Assembly (NCBI RefSeq): GCF_003963535.1
Contig: NZ_CP034539.1
Location: 6,944,001 to 7,008,000, forward strand
Direction: 5' to 3'
DNA from: Streptomyces cyaneochromogenes
GTDB taxonomy: Bacteria; Actinomycetota; Actinomycetes; Streptomycetales; Streptomycetaceae
DNA: 64,000 bases
Below are positions 34,274 through 41,633 of this stretch, one piece after another. The position numbers and the translations under genes were made by a program. The notes beneath the pieces were generated by a model that saw nothing but the letters and a program-made list of their open reading frames with translations, made no database searches and was not told the origin of the DNA. Each line of letters starts with the position of its first letter. Positions within the stretch are counted from its first letter, which is position 1.

Positions 34274-35215
34274 TCAGACCTCCGTTCGCAGCAGACGCAG
34301 GTAGACCACCGAGAACAGCGAGCCCACCAGGAGGAGCAGGAGGGCGACCGCCGTGCCGTAGCCGATCATGCTCTTCTGGAACGCCTCCTCGTACATGAAC
34401 AGCGGCAGCGTCTGGCTCCTGCCGCCCGGGCCGCCCCTCGTCATCACCCAGATCAGCCCGAAGACGGACAGGGTCTGGAGGGTGATGAGCATGAGGTTCG
34501 TGCCGATGGAGCGGCGGATCATCGGGAGCGTGATGTGCCACAGCCGGCGTCGGCCGCCTGCGCCGTCGACCTCGGCCGCCTCGGTGATCTCCTTCGGGAT
34601 CTCGCCCAGGGCGGCAGAGTAGACGAGCATCGAGAAGGCCGTACCCCGCCATACGTTCGCGAACGACACCGCGAGGATCGGGAGCGTGAACAGCCAGTTC
34701 TGGGAGGGGAGTTGGAGCCAGTCCAGGATGGCGTTCAGGGTGCCTTCGCGACGGAAGAAGGCGTACAGGAGAAACCCGGCGACGACCTCCGGCAGTACCC
34801 ACGCCGTGATGACGATGGCGCCGGTGAGGGTACGGACGGGCTTCGAGGCACGCTGCATCAGCAGGGCCAGGCCCAGGCCCAGGGTGTTCTGGCCGATCAG
34901 GGCCGAGATGACGGTGAAGACGAGGGTGAGCCAGACCGCGTTGAGGAACGCCTCGTCACCGAAGGCCGTACGGAAGTTGTCGAAGCCGACGAAGGAGTCC
35001 TCTGCCTGGCCGGTGAGCTGGAGGTCGGTGAAGGCGATGTAGGCGCAGTAGGCGATGGGGCCGGCGAGGAAGAGGAGCAGCAGGACGACGGCGGGGGAGA
35101 GGGGGAGGGCGCGAGTAAGGGAGCGGTGGCGTGGCTGGGAACGATGCGTTGTGGGACGGGGAGTGGTTGGTTCCCGTCCCGGGCCCGGTGCAGGCCTTTT
35201 CGTGACGACCGTCAT
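34274..35215 (-). CDS. Carbohydrate ABC transporter permease, MalF type
   Basis: A 313-residue permease partner. A basic, Pro-rich N-terminus precedes six hydrophobic segments starting with ALPLSPAVVLLLLFLAGPIAYCAYIAF. The EAA motif is PKEITEAAEVDGAGGRRRLWHITLPMI around residues 215-240, matching CUT1 transporters. It lies between the binding protein (10-bp gap) and the second permease, so the three are one transcription unit. Substrate specificity cannot be read from permeases. Confidence 0.93.
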   Translation of the reverse strand: MTVVTKRPAPGPGREPTTPRPTTHRSQPRHRSLTRALPLSPAVVLLLLFLAGPIAYCAYIAFTDLQLTGQAEDSFVGFDNFRTAFGDEAFLNAVWLTLVFTVISALIGQNTLGLGLALLMQRASKPVRTLTGAIVITAWVLPEVVAGFLLYAFFRREGTLNAILDWLQLPSQNWLFTLPILAVSFANVWRGTAFSMLVYSAALGEIPKEITEAAEVDGAGGRRRLWHITLPMIRRSIGTNLMLITLQTLSVFGLIWVMTRGGPGGRSQTLPLFMYEEAFQKSMIGYGTAVALLLLLVGSLFSVVYLRLLRTEV

Positions 35216-35225
35216 GAGCAGGGGC

Positions 35226-36638
35226 TCATTTCTCGATCACCTGGTCGTCCGTCGCCGACTTCAGCTCCTCGTCGTAGCCCTTCGCCGCCTCGTCCACCGA
35301 CATGTCACCCGTCGTCACACCCTCCATCGCCTCCTGCACGGCGGTGGAGACCTTCGGATACGCGGGGTAGGCGGGACGGTAGTGCGTGCTGGCCACGAGG
35401 TCCGTGAAGAACTTGATGCCGGGTTGGGCGTCGATGTAGGAGGGGTCGTCCGCGACGTCCTGCCGTACCGCGATACCGGAGTTGGCGACGTACCACTTCT
35501 GGGCGTTCGCCTTAGTCTGCATCGTCTTGATGAACTCGAAGGCCAGGTCAGGGTTGCCCGCCTTGGCCGGGATGGACCAGGTCCAGCCGCCGGACATGCT
35601 CACCTTGCCGGGGGCCTGGCCGTTCTGGGTGGGCATGGCGGCGAGGCCGAGTTCGTCGGACCACTCGGGCCATTCGTGGCCGCTGCCGGGCAGCCAGTCC
35701 TGCGGGAGCCAGGAGCCGTCGAGGGCGATGCCGAGCTTGCCCTGCGGCAGCCACTCGCCGCGGACGCGGGTCATGACGTTGGGGTCGAGGGCGTCGGAGA
35801 CGTCCGGGCCGAGTTTCTCCTTGTAGACGGTCTCGACGAACGTGAGGGCGTCCTTGAAGCCCTGGCTGCCGGCGACCCATTTCTTGGCCGACTTGTCGTA
35901 GAGGGGGTCGGCGGTGCCGTCGTTCGTGCCTGTGCCATCCGTCCCGTAGAGCAGCATCTCGAAGGTCTGCATGGTGGCGGCCTCACCGACGGGCTTGCCG
36001 GTGTAGACGTTCAGGGGGATGGCGTCGGGGGCCTTCTGCTTGATCGTGCGGGCGGCGTCGAGGACGTCGTCCCAGGTCTTCGGCTGCCAGCCGGCGGGCA
36101 GGCCGGCCTTCTTGAAGATGTCCTTGCTGAACCACAGCCCTCGGGTGTCGGTCCCGTCCGGCACGCCGTACGTCTTGCCGTCCTCGCCCTTGGCCGCCGC
36201 CTTCGCCGTGTCGATGAACTGTCCCCAGTCCTTCCACTTGGCGAGGTAGGGATCGAGCGGCTTCAAGTACCCGCTGGTGATGTCCGAGTTGATGAGGAAG
36301 GTGTCCTCGTAGACCAGGTCGGGGGCGGTCTTGGGGGAGCGGAGCATCTGCTGGAGCTTGGTGTAGTACTCCGAGTCCGGGGCCTTGATCGGGACGAACT
36401 CGACCTTCTTGCCGGGGTTCGCCTTCTCGAACTGCTTCTTGATGTCCGCGAGGTAGGTGTCCATCACCTTGATGGAGTTGTCCGTGGACTGCTTGAAGGA
36501 GACCTTGACGGTGTCCGGGTCGCTGCCGGAGCCGCTGCCGCAGGCGGCGAGGGTGCCTGCGGCGGCGAGGGTGAGGGCGAGGAGTGTGGGGAGGGCCGGG
36601 CGAGCGAGGCGGGCGGGGCGGGTGGCGGTGGGGCGCAC
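35226..36638 (-). CDS. Extracellular sugar-binding lipoprotein of CUT1 ABC transporter
   Basis: A 470-residue lipoprotein that captures the sugar for the two permeases. The ribosome site AGGAGG is 8 bp before a GTG at 36638 but only 2 bp before an ATG at 36644, so I chose the GTG. The signal peptide ends in a lipobox, AAGTLAACGSG, with the lipidated Cys near residue 34. The mature protein has family 1 binding-protein features: KQFEKANPGKKVEFVPI, TAPDLVYEDTF, YGVPDGTDTRGLWFSKDIFKKAGL and GWTWSIPAKAGNPDLAFEFI. The operator in its promoter resembles the DasR site, so an amino sugar is possible, but this is inference. Confidence 0.93.
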   Translation of the reverse strand: MRPTATRPARLARPALPTLLALTLAAAGTLAACGSGSGSDPDTVKVSFKQSTDNSIKVMDTYLADIKKQFEKANPGKKVEFVPIKAPDSEYYTKLQQMLRSPKTAPDLVYEDTFLINSDITSGYLKPLDPYLAKWKDWGQFIDTAKAAAKGEDGKTYGVPDGTDTRGLWFSKDIFKKAGLPAGWQPKTWDDVLDAARTIKQKAPDAIPLNVYTGKPVGEAATMQTFEMLLYGTDGTGTNDGTADPLYDKSAKKWVAGSQGFKDALTFVETVYKEKLGPDVSDALDPNVMTRVRGEWLPQGKLGIALDGSWLPQDWLPGSGHEWPEWSDELGLAAMPTQNGQAPGKVSMSGGWTWSIPAKAGNPDLAFEFIKTMQTKANAQKWYVANSGIAVRQDVADDPSYIDAQPGIKFFTDLVASTHYRPAYPAYPKVSTAVQEAMEGVTTGDMSVDEAAKGYDEELKSATDDQVIEK

Positions 36639-36693
36639 GGGCATGACCTCCTGCGGGCGCACTTCGTTGTGGCGCGGGGATGGCTGCCTGGTG

Positions 36694-36723
36694 AACGTAG
36701 GTTGAGTGGTCTAGTCAGGTCAA
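36694..36723 (-). promoter_or_regulatory. Promoter with DasR/GntR-like operator for the sugar ABC operon
   Basis: Read leftward, TTGACC (36723-36718) and TACGTT (36699-36694) are 18 bp apart. On the plus strand AGTGGTCTAGTCAGGT (36705-36720) lies across the spacer. Its left half is identical to the consensus half-site A(C/G)TGGTCTAG of DasR elements; the right half has three mismatches. An operator between -35 and -10 would give simple repression. Confidence 0.55.
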
Positions 36724-36887
36724 TGTGTATGCGGCGGATTGGGTGACGGCGTGGGCGAGGAGGGCGTCGGCTGCAGGAGGTGGTCGGCCTTGCCTGACTT
36801 GATGTCGCGGATGAGGATGCGGAGGGCTTCGCGGGTGTCGGTGAGGTAGTGGTCCGAGCGGAGGGCGGGGCAACCAACTGAGTTCAT
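36720..36887 (-). CDS. Possible small protein or DUF397-like remnant
   Basis: A 55-codon frame (MNSVGCPALRSDHYLTD ... REALRILIRDIKSGKADHLL) vaguely resembles the end of DUF397 proteins, while a different frame just upstream (VVYAEAAVPHLDSVELDSTHG) resembles their beginning. That would fit a decayed, frame-shifted copy. The end runs into Ser/Pro repeats. The remaining gap to 37180 shows no other gene. The assignment is speculative. Confidence 0.25.
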   Translation of the reverse strand: MNSVGCPALRSDHYLTDTREALRILIRDIKSGKADHLLQPTPSSPTPSPNPPHTH

Positions 36888-37179
36888 TGCTGGGTCAGTT
36901 GGCCTGCCCTGTCGATGAACTCCGGGCCGTGGGTGCTGTCGAGTTCTACGGAGTCGAGATGAGGGACAGCCGCCTCGGCGTAGACGACGGACTGCCCCGC
37001 CCCGGGACGCCGCCTGCCTTGAACGGGAGGCGTTGCGAGTGCTGGGGTGTGTGGTGCGGACGTGTGCCGGGGAGTGGGGGTTTGGGGAGGCGCGGGGGCC
37101 TGGGGGGTGGGACGCGGATGTGGGCTGTTGTGCCTCAGCCGGGGGCCCGGGGGTATGTGGGGGGCGGGGTGAGGTCGGG

Positions 37180-39336
37180 TCATTCCGGGGGCTCGGCTGC
37201 CGCGCGTGCTTGGGCGGCTTCGGTGGGGGCGTTGGCGCGGGTGTAGGCGTCGGCGGACTGGAAGTGAGCGGCGCGGGCCTCGGTGGGTCGGTGGGCGGCC
37301 TCATAGGCGAGGGCCAGGGCGTGGAGGGCCCGGCCCTCGCCGTACCAGTCCTCGAACTCCCGGTATGCCTCCAGTGACTCGCCGTACGCCTCGATCGCCT
37401 CCTCCGCGCGACCCGCCTCCTGCAGGCCGTTGCCGAGGCTGTGCCACGCCTTGGCCTCACGGTGGCGGTCTCCGGTGGCCTGGAACAGGTCGCGGGCTTG
37501 GGTGTGGGCGTCGATCGCTTCCTCTGTGCGGCCCGCCTCCTGCTGGGCGTTGCCGAGGTTGTGCCATGCTCCGGCCTCGTGGTGGCGGTCTTCCGCCTCC
37601 TGGCACAGGTCGCGGGCTCGGGTGTGGGCGTCGATCGCTTCCTCTGTGCGGCCCGCCTCCCGCAGAGCGATGCCGAGGTTGTCCCAGGCCATGGCCTCGC
37701 TCTCGTGGTCTCCGGTGGCCCGGTACAGGTCGCGGGCTCGGGTGTGGGCGTCGATCGCTTCCTCCGCCCGGCCCGCCTCCCGCAGGGCGACTCCGAGGTG
37801 GTCCCACGCGATGGCCTCACCCAGCCGGTCCCCGGCAAGTTGGGTGGCCTCCCGCGCGGCCGCCGCGACCGCGATCCAGTCGTCGAAATACCGCCGCGAG
37901 TACAGGTACTCCCCTAGACACTGGGCCAGCCGCACCGCCGAGCCCGCGAACCGCTCCTCCCGCCCCCACGCCACCGCCGCCACCAGACCCGCCCGCTCCC
38001 CGTCCAGCCACGCCAAGGCCTGCCCCCGATCCGCGAACCGCTCCGGCTCCTCCATCCCCGGCAGCCACCGCAACCGGTCATCGGCCGCATCCGCCCACCG
38101 CCAATAGAAATCCAGCACCCGGTCCCGCGCCGCCTCCCCCTCCTCCCGCAGCCTCGCATCCGCTGCGACCACACCCGACCCGAACCCGCGCACCAGGTCA
38201 TGCACCCGCCACCGCATGGCGGGAGCCGTCCCGTCGACGCACCGCACCGGCGTGACGAGATGAGTGGCGGCCAACTCCTCCAGCAGGCGCAGCGTGGCCG
38301 CCAAGCCGAAGTCGGCCAGAGCGGCGATCGCCTCCACACCGGTCTCCGCACCCGGAGCAACGCAGAGCAGCCGCAGCAACCGGGCCTGTTCGGGCGGCAG
38401 CCGGCGATAGGAGGTCTCCAACACGGGACGCAGGACGAGCGAGCGGCCGTACAGGTCCGTGCCGGGGCTGCCTTGGTCGAGAACCGTGGTCGGGTCCCGG
38501 GCGTCCCGGATCTCGGTCACCAGAGAGGCGATGTTCCGATGTCGTCGTCGGCGCAGTATCCCCGTGGCGATCTGGAGGGCGAGGGGCAAATTGCCGCAGA
38601 GGTCGGACAGTTCGCGAAGCGCCTCGGTCTCGCGCTCAGGGCGTTCGTCGCGTTCGTCGGTGTCGAGCAGGGCGCGGGTCACCAAGGCGACCGAGTCGTC
38701 AGGGGCGAGTGATTCCAGGTCGATGAGGCGTACCGGAAGGGCGTCAGGACGGTCCCGCGAAGTGATGATCACCCGGTGATGGTCCGTGCCGGGCAGCAGT
38801 GGCAGGAACTGGGACGGCTCGGACGCGTTGTCCAAGATCAGCAGCATCTGGTCCTGCCGCTCGGCGAGGAGCGCGCGATATGTGTCGTACTGCCGCTCCG
38901 CCGTCGCCGGCAGATCCCGGTCCCGCACCCCAAGCGCATCGAGCAGCGCCAGCACCGCCTGATCAGCCGTGACCGGGTCGTCGTCGTACCCGCGCAGGTC
39001 CACGAAGAGCGTCCCGCCCGGGAACCAGCCCCGCGCACGGGCCCGGTGCGCCGCCTCCACCGCCAGCGCGGTCTTCCCGATGCCACCCATACCGGTGACG
39101 GCGAAGATGAGAAGCGGCCGCGCGGCCGTGTCGTCCTCGTCGGGTGAGAGATGCGGCAGCAGGCGTTCCAGCTCCGCCGATCGGCCGGTGAAGCCCAGGG
39201 GACGGGGCGGCAGCGTGGCAGTCGCTCGCGGGACCGGGCCGTGGGCGGTGCCCCTGCTGCCCCTACCGTCGCCCGTCGGTCTTGCCGGTGACCGGGCCGT
39301 AGAAGGTGCCGCCCCGAAAGTCGATGTGGTCTCCAC
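37180..39336 (-). CDS. NB-ARC/TPR STAND ATPase, frame-offset continuation of the nucleosidase gene
   Basis: Up to 718 residues, with a GTG at 39336 as the only usable start; it overlaps the nucleosidase gene by 74 bp in another frame. The first 45 residues are Arg/Pro/Ala-rich and look like out-of-frame sequence. From about residue 48 the homology is clear: FTGRSAELERLLP, Walker A GMGGIGKTALAVEAAH, LLILDNASEPSQFL, CGNLPLALQIATGIL and WRVHDLVRGFG. The C-terminal 250 residues are TPRs, several near identical at DNA level with a 120-bp period. It is about 40% similar by eye to the 31195-33438 protein. Most likely it is the sensor half of an original nucleosidase-NB-ARC-TPR protein, made separately by coupling, by frameshifting, or not at all. 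Confidence 0.8.
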   Translation of the reverse strand: METTSTFGAAPSTARSPARPTGDGRGSRGTAHGPVPRATATLPPRPLGFTGRSAELERLLPHLSPDEDDTAARPLLIFAVTGMGGIGKTALAVEAAHRARARGWFPGGTLFVDLRGYDDDPVTADQAVLALLDALGVRDRDLPATAERQYDTYRALLAERQDQMLLILDNASEPSQFLPLLPGTDHHRVIITSRDRPDALPVRLIDLESLAPDDSVALVTRALLDTDERDERPERETEALRELSDLCGNLPLALQIATGILRRRRHRNIASLVTEIRDARDPTTVLDQGSPGTDLYGRSLVLRPVLETSYRRLPPEQARLLRLLCVAPGAETGVEAIAALADFGLAATLRLLEELAATHLVTPVRCVDGTAPAMRWRVHDLVRGFGSGVVAADARLREEGEAARDRVLDFYWRWADAADDRLRWLPGMEEPERFADRGQALAWLDGERAGLVAAVAWGREERFAGSAVRLAQCLGEYLYSRRYFDDWIAVAAAAREATQLAGDRLGEAIAWDHLGVALREAGRAEEAIDAHTRARDLYRATGDHESEAMAWDNLGIALREAGRTEEAIDAHTRARDLCQEAEDRHHEAGAWHNLGNAQQEAGRTEEAIDAHTQARDLFQATGDRHREAKAWHSLGNGLQEAGRAEEAIEAYGESLEAYREFEDWYGEGRALHALALAYEAAHRPTEARAAHFQSADAYTRANAPTEAAQARAAAEPPE
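37381..37860 (-). repeat. Four 120-bp tandem units encoding TPRs
   Basis: Blocks beginning at 37381, 37501, 37621 and 37741 repeat with an exact 120-bp period; for example, GTGTGGGCGTCGATCGCTTC occurs at the same offset in the last three. Each unit encodes one 40-residue TPR (GR.EEAIDAHTRARDL). Near-identity at DNA level means recent duplication or gene conversion in the sensor repeats. Confidence 0.9.
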
Positions 39337-40126
39337 CGTACGTCGCTCCGCCGTCCCCGCGCCGATGGGGACCCTCCTCGGAGTCGGAGGAACCCTTGCG
39401 GGGCTGGTGCTTGCGCAGCACCCCCACCGTGACCGCGGCCGCCTGCTTGGCGGCGAGTTCCTGTGAACCCGAGGCGTCGGCCCTGCTCTTGCCCTCGTCG
39501 GCCCGGTCGCTGATGCCCCGGATCACCAGGGCGTCCAACCGGCCGTTCAGGTGGGCCGCCTGGAGCGCACCGGAGCCCTCCATCTCGATCGCGCCCGCGT
39601 CGTTGTAGCTCCGGCGGATGAACCGGGCGATCTTCGACTGGGCGTCCGCCAGGACCACGTCGCCCGTGGCGATCGGCAGGAAGTGCGCCCGCACGTCGGG
39701 CATGTCCCGCACGGCGGAACGGGCGGCCTGTTCGAGCGCATGCGAGCCCGGCAGGGCTTTCGGCCGGACCAGGAAACCCTCCGGCGTCTGCTTGCCGCCG
39801 TGGATCTCGTAGACCTGCGTGCCCACGACGACGTCGCCGATCCCGACGTCGTCCTTCAGGCTGCCGGCGACGCCGACGAAGAACACGGCCTCGGGACGCA
39901 GCCAGTTGATGAGCTGGCTGGTGAGAGCGGCGGCCCGTTCGGCGCCCATACCCAGCTCGGCGATGGCTGCATGCCAGGGTGTGCCGGACAGCCGGCCGAT
40001 CTCGACTCGTGTTCCGTCGGGGTGGACCCGTTCGTCCCGCTCCTCGATGTGCGCGCGGATCGCGGCGTATTCGAGGGGGAGCGCGGTCAGGACCAGAACG
40101 GTGTGTGGTGTCTCCGGCACACTCAT
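39263..40126 (-). CDS. MTA/SAH-nucleosidase-like (PNP/UDP family) effector protein
   Basis: A 287-residue protein whose first 230 residues are a phosphorylase/nucleosidase domain: TVLVLTALPLEYAAIRAHI, then VFFVGVAGSLKDDVGIGDVVVGTQVYE, then the substrate Met/Glu motif AGAIEMEGSGALQAAHL and VIRGISDRAD with the catalytic Asp. Members cleave the N-glycosidic bond of adenine or other nucleosides. In bacterial and fungal STAND proteins such domains act as effectors. After a basic linker it ends with GDHIDFRGGTFYGPVTGK and a TAG stop. The same tag opens the other STAND protein here, which suggests that the reading frame once continued into the NB-ARC gene. The start is 26 bp from the divergent membrane-protein start. 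Confidence 0.85.
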   Translation of the reverse strand: MSVPETPHTVLVLTALPLEYAAIRAHIEERDERVHPDGTRVEIGRLSGTPWHAAIAELGMGAERAAALTSQLINWLRPEAVFFVGVAGSLKDDVGIGDVVVGTQVYEIHGGKQTPEGFLVRPKALPGSHALEQAARSAVRDMPDVRAHFLPIATGDVVLADAQSKIARFIRRSYNDAGAIEMEGSGALQAAHLNGRLDALVIRGISDRADEGKSRADASGSQELAAKQAAAVTVGVLRKHQPRKGSSDSEEGPHRRGDGGATYGGDHIDFRGGTFYGPVTGKTDGRR

Positions 40127-40152
40127 AAGGTACGCCGGGGGAAGGGAAGAGA

Positions 40153-40692
40153 GTGCCGGAACAGGACGTCACCGTAGGGCAGTTGCTGCTCGCCGAGTAC
40201 CAGACCGTGAAGGACGAGCAGAAGGCGAGGATCGGGTTCCGGGACAACCTGCTGTACGTGACCCTCGCCGTCGTGGCCGCCGTCATCGCCGCCGCGGCCC
40301 AGGCCAAGCAGGCGTCGATGCTGCTCGCGCTGCCGCCGGTCTGTGTCGTGCTCGGGTGGACCTACCTCGTGAACGACCAGAAGATCTCGGCGATCGGAGC
40401 GTACGTCCGCGAGGAACTCGGACCCCGGCTCGAGGCCCTCGCCGAACCCGGCGGCGGATTCCAGGCGTTCGGCTGGGAGACCGCGCACCGGGGGGACGCG
40501 CGGCGCCGCTCCCGTAAGGTCGTGCAGCTCCTGGTGGACCTGCTGGCCTTCTGCGCGGTGCCGTTGGCGGCTCTGGTGCTGTTCTGGGCGGACGGTGGGT
40601 CCGGGGCGCTGCTCGTCGTGCTGTCGGCGCTGGAGGCGCTGGCGGTGGGCGGGCTGGGCTGGCAGGTCGTGCGGTACGCGAAGGGGGAGTGA
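40153..40692 (+). CDS. Membrane protein with two pairs of transmembrane helices
   Basis: A 179-residue protein with a GTG start behind GAAGGGAAGAG. The N-terminal 30 residues form an amphipathic helix (LLLAEYQTVKDEQKARIGFRD). Hydrophobic segments are at about residues 33-52 and 56-73 (LLYVTLAVVAAVIAAA, LLALPPVCVVLGWTYLV). A 50-residue cytoplasmic loop with an Arg-rich stretch (HRGDARRRSRKVV) follows, then segments at about 122-145 and 148-168. I recall similar proteins beside NB-ARC genes in actinomycetes but know no function. The start is only 26 bp from the divergent nucleosidase start, so the two must be co-regulated. A membrane effector or sensor for that module is a reasonable inference. 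Confidence 0.75.
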   Translation: MPEQDVTVGQLLLAEYQTVKDEQKARIGFRDNLLYVTLAVVAAVIAAAAQAKQASMLLALPPVCVVLGWTYLVNDQKISAIGAYVREELGPRLEALAEPGGGFQAFGWETAHRGDARRRSRKVVQLLVDLLAFCAVPLAALVLFWADGGSGALLVVLSALEALAVGGLGWQVVRYAKGE

Positions 40693-40729
40693 ACTCCCGT
40701 CGTGAGCCCTACCGTTGAAGGGCGTGACC

Positions 40730-40840
40730 GACCGGCACCGGGGGGCGGAACGGGCACATGAAGGCGGAGTTGCCGGCGGCCCTGGCCGAGGGCGGTGGGC
40801 CGGTGCAGGAGGCGATCGATGCCCATACTCAGGCCCGCAC
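40730..40840 (+). pseudogene. Relic of an NB-ARC/TPR gene
   Basis: Two adjacent frames of this short stretch match one TPR unit of the 37180-39336 protein. DRHRGAERAH in one frame resembles DRHREAKAWH, and then, after a frame change, QEAIDAHTQARTL equals EEAIDAHTQARDL. At DNA level GAGGCGATCGATGCCCATAC is close to the complement of the active gene. It is flanked by sequence with no further similarity. It appears to be a decayed fragment of a former third TPR gene or duplicated end. Confidence 0.6.
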
Positions 40841-40928
40841 CTTGTCAGCTCTTGCGATCTTCCGCCCACGCTCCGGACGATGCCGCCCGAGCCCGCACCC
40901 GAGCCACCACCCTCCCCAAGACCCCCAC

Positions 40929-41633
40929 CTAGCGCCCCTTCTCCACCCCCCTCACCCACCGATAAACGAACTCCGGCCTCCCCACCTGCCCATAGACCGG
41001 CTTACGCTCAGCCCTCCCCGCCTCCACCAAATGCTCCAGATACCGCCGAGCCGTAATCCGCGAAATCCCCACAGCCTCGGCGACCCCGGCCGCGGTCAGG
41101 CCCTCCTCGGCCTCCCGCACAGCCCCCGTCACCCGCTCCAACGTCGGCGCACTCAACCCTTTGGGCAGCGCCGCAGGCGAGGGTGCCCGCAGCGTCGCCA
41201 GGGCCCGGTCCACCTCGTCCTGGCCGCTCGCCTCGCCCACCGACGCGTGGAACTCGGCGTACCGCACCAGCCGGTCCCGCAGCGTGGCGAACGTGAAAGG
41301 CTTCAGTACGTACTGCACGACCCCCAGCGACACCCCCTCCCGCACCACCGCCAGATCCCGCGCCGACGTCACCGCGATCACATCCGCGTGATGCCCGGCC
41401 GCCCGCAACGACCGCGCCAGCTGAAGCCCGTGCACATCCGGTAGGTGCAGGTCCAGCAGCAGCAGATCGACCGGCGTCCGCTCCAGCGCGCGCCGCGCCT
41501 CCGCCCCCGTGTGCGCCTTGCCGACCGCCACGAACCCCGGCACCCGGCCGACGTACATCATGTGCGCGTCCGCCGCGACCGGGTCGTCCTCCACGACCAG
41601 GACGCGAATCGCCTGCTCGTCCGAAGCCGTCAT
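40929..41633 (-). CDS. CitB/DcuR-like response regulator
   Basis: A 234-residue cytoplasmic regulator. The receiver domain has the acidic pair VVEDDP, the phosphorylated Asp in LLLLDLHLPDVHG near residue 60, T in AVTSA and K in VLKPF. After a linker, the C-terminal 75 residues hold a helix-turn-helix (LTAAGVAEAVGISRITARRYLEHLVEAGRA) typical of the CitB/DctR group. It overlaps the sensor kinase stop by 4 bp (ATGA), so kinase and regulator are translated together. The carrier gene on the opposite strand beyond the kinase is its likely target. Confidence 0.92.
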   Translation of the reverse strand: MTASDEQAIRVLVVEDDPVAADAHMMYVGRVPGFVAVGKAHTGAEARRALERTPVDLLLLDLHLPDVHGLQLARSLRAAGHHADVIAVTSARDLAVVREGVSLGVVQYVLKPFTFATLRDRLVRYAEFHASVGEASGQDEVDRALATLRAPSPAALPKGLSAPTLERVTGAVREAEEGLTAAGVAEAVGISRITARRYLEHLVEAGRAERKPVYGQVGRPEFVYRWVRGVEKGR

